This document shows positions 63,374 through 64,000 of a stretch of DNA of 64,000 bases, piece by piece. The notes under the pieces were generated by a model. It saw nothing but the letters and a program-made list of their open reading frames with translations, was not told the origin of the DNA and did no database searches. Position numbers and translations under genes: made by a program. Source of the stretch: Nocardioides cavernae (lineage in GTDB: Bacteria > Actinomycetota > Actinomycetes > Propionibacteriales > Nocardioidaceae); NCBI RefSeq assembly GCF_013410035.1, contig NZ_JACCBW010000002.1:992001-1056000 (forward strand), written 5' to 3'. The number at the start of each line of letters is the position of its first letter. Positions within the stretch are counted from its first letter, which is position 1.

Positions 63374-64000
63374 CGCGTTCCCACCGGCTGGCGGCGCTGC
63401 TCGGCGCCCTCGTGCTGGCCGCCACCGGCTGCACGTCGGGATCCGCCGACGACGGCGGCATCGACCTGCCCGACCCGGTGGTCGAGACCGAGGTCGCCAC
63501 CCCGATCGACTACGTCGCCCTCGGGGACTCCTTCTCCGCCGGACCGCTCATCGGCACGATGCGCTCCGACCCGACCGGATGCGCGCGGTCCAAGGACAAC
63601 TACCCCGCGTTCGTCGCCGACTGGCTCGACGTCACCTCCTACACCGACGTGACGTGCTCGGCCGCCACGACGGTGGACCTCTACGAGCCGATGCTCATGT
63701 TCGACGGCAACACCGCCCCGCCCCAGCTCGACGCCGTCACGAGGGGCACCGACCTGGTCACCCTCGGCATGGGCGGCAACGACTTCGGCATCTACGACTC
63801 GCTGATCCGCTGCCAGGGCAGCGCCGCCGCGGACTGCCCGGTCGCCCAGCTGCGCGACGACACCGGCAAGGTCGCCGCCCGGGTCGAGAAGGCCGTACGC
63901 CGCATCCTGAGGGCCGCGCCGGACGCGCGCGTCCTCGTCGTCGGCTATCCCGACATCCTCCCGACCGAGGGCACGTGCAACGCCGTCGGCGTGCCGGCCG
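63370..64000 (+). CDS. SGNH/GDSL-hydrolase lipoprotein, 3' end outside window
   Basis: 210 codons visible. A signal peptide with lipobox LAATGC is followed by an acidic linker and the GDSL block YVALGDSFSAGP (block I Ser). A GMGGNDFG motif (block III Asn) comes later. These match SGNH hydrolases such as SEST-type esterases. It is likely an extracellular lipase/esterase anchored to the membrane. GTG 63370 overlaps the SpoIID-gene stop by 4 bases. The His/Asp end lies beyond the window. Confidence 0.85.
   Translation, partial: MTRSHRLAALLGALVLAATGCTSGSADDGGIDLPDPVVETEVATPIDYVALGDSFSAGPLIGTMRSDPTGCARSKDNYPAFVADWLDVTSYTDVTCSAATTVDLYEPMLMFDGNTAPPQLDAVTRGTDLVTLGMGGNDFGIYDSLIRCQGSAAADCPVAQLRDDTGKVAARVEKAVRRILRAAPDARVLVVGYPDILPTEGTCNAVGVPA

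Overview
The window is high-GC DNA with dense, mostly overlapping genes. Methylmalonyl-CoA mutase with its GTPase chaperone, many TANNNT leaderless promoters, a DtxR/IdeR-type iron box and the nucleoside-salvage gene order all suggest an actinobacterium, most likely Nocardioides or a relative in Nocardioidaceae. No tRNA, rRNA, CRISPR array, prophage or complete insertion sequence was recognised. No gene-free stretch exceeds about 180 bases.

Layout. 1-2070: osmoprotection (a BCCT transporter and a lone osmoprotectant-binding lipoprotein, cut by the window edge). 2.1-6.5 kb: a large His-rich PHP-type (DUF3604-like) protein and a sulfotransferase. 6.7-11.7 kb: mutA-mutB-meaB for the propionyl/methylmalonyl-CoA pathway, then an M20 amidohydrolase and an orphan PAS histidine kinase. 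14.2-30.6 kb: nucleoside uptake and breakdown, comprising a BMP-family ABC transporter, cytidine deaminase, pyrimidine-nucleoside phosphorylase, adenosine deaminase, a uridine-kinase-like protein, and deoC with a full-length and a catalytically truncated aldehyde dehydrogenase. Two paralogous membrane-anchored binding-domain/vWA proteins and a MaoC-like protein are interleaved. 30.7-37.1 kb: a PH-like membrane protein, a YidC-like insertase with a small membrane partner, a secreted beta-helix protein, a phosphohexomutase, a VOC protein, a decayed NYN/OST-HTH gene and a MOSC protein.

37.2-45.7 kb is a seven-gene heme-iron operon on the minus strand. It runs hmuT-hmuU-hmuV, three exported heme-uptake-like surface proteins (two with HtaA-like domains), then heme oxygenase. 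It sits behind two adjacent DtxR/IdeR-like boxes. The genes together describe capture of heme at the surface, import and cleavage to release iron.

45.8-58.5 kb: thiol peroxidase, a DUF2252 protein, a MerR regulator with an aldo/keto reductase (each behind a copy of the same 19-bp-spacer promoter/operator), an epimerase, purine nucleoside phosphorylase, a gamma-glutamylcyclotransferase-like protein, two tandem flavoprotein disulfide-reductase-family genes, a Nei2-like DNA glycosylase, two alpha/beta hydrolases and a GAF/PucR regulator. 58.5-64 kb: a GlcD-like FAD oxidase with an MFS transporter, an uncharacterised cytosolic protein, a SpoIID-domain secreted protein and the start of an SGNH-hydrolase lipoprotein.

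Most notable are: (i) about 18 genes with TANNNT-like hexamers 6-9 nt before the start codon, meaning pervasive leaderless transcription; (ii) the short aldehyde-dehydrogenase-like protein that keeps the NAD-domain half and a C-terminal tail but lacks the catalytic part; (iii) the heme operon and the domain shared between its surface proteins; (iv) the twin MerR promoters; (v) a palindrome over the deoC promoter; (vi) an NYN gene broken by a single missing base.
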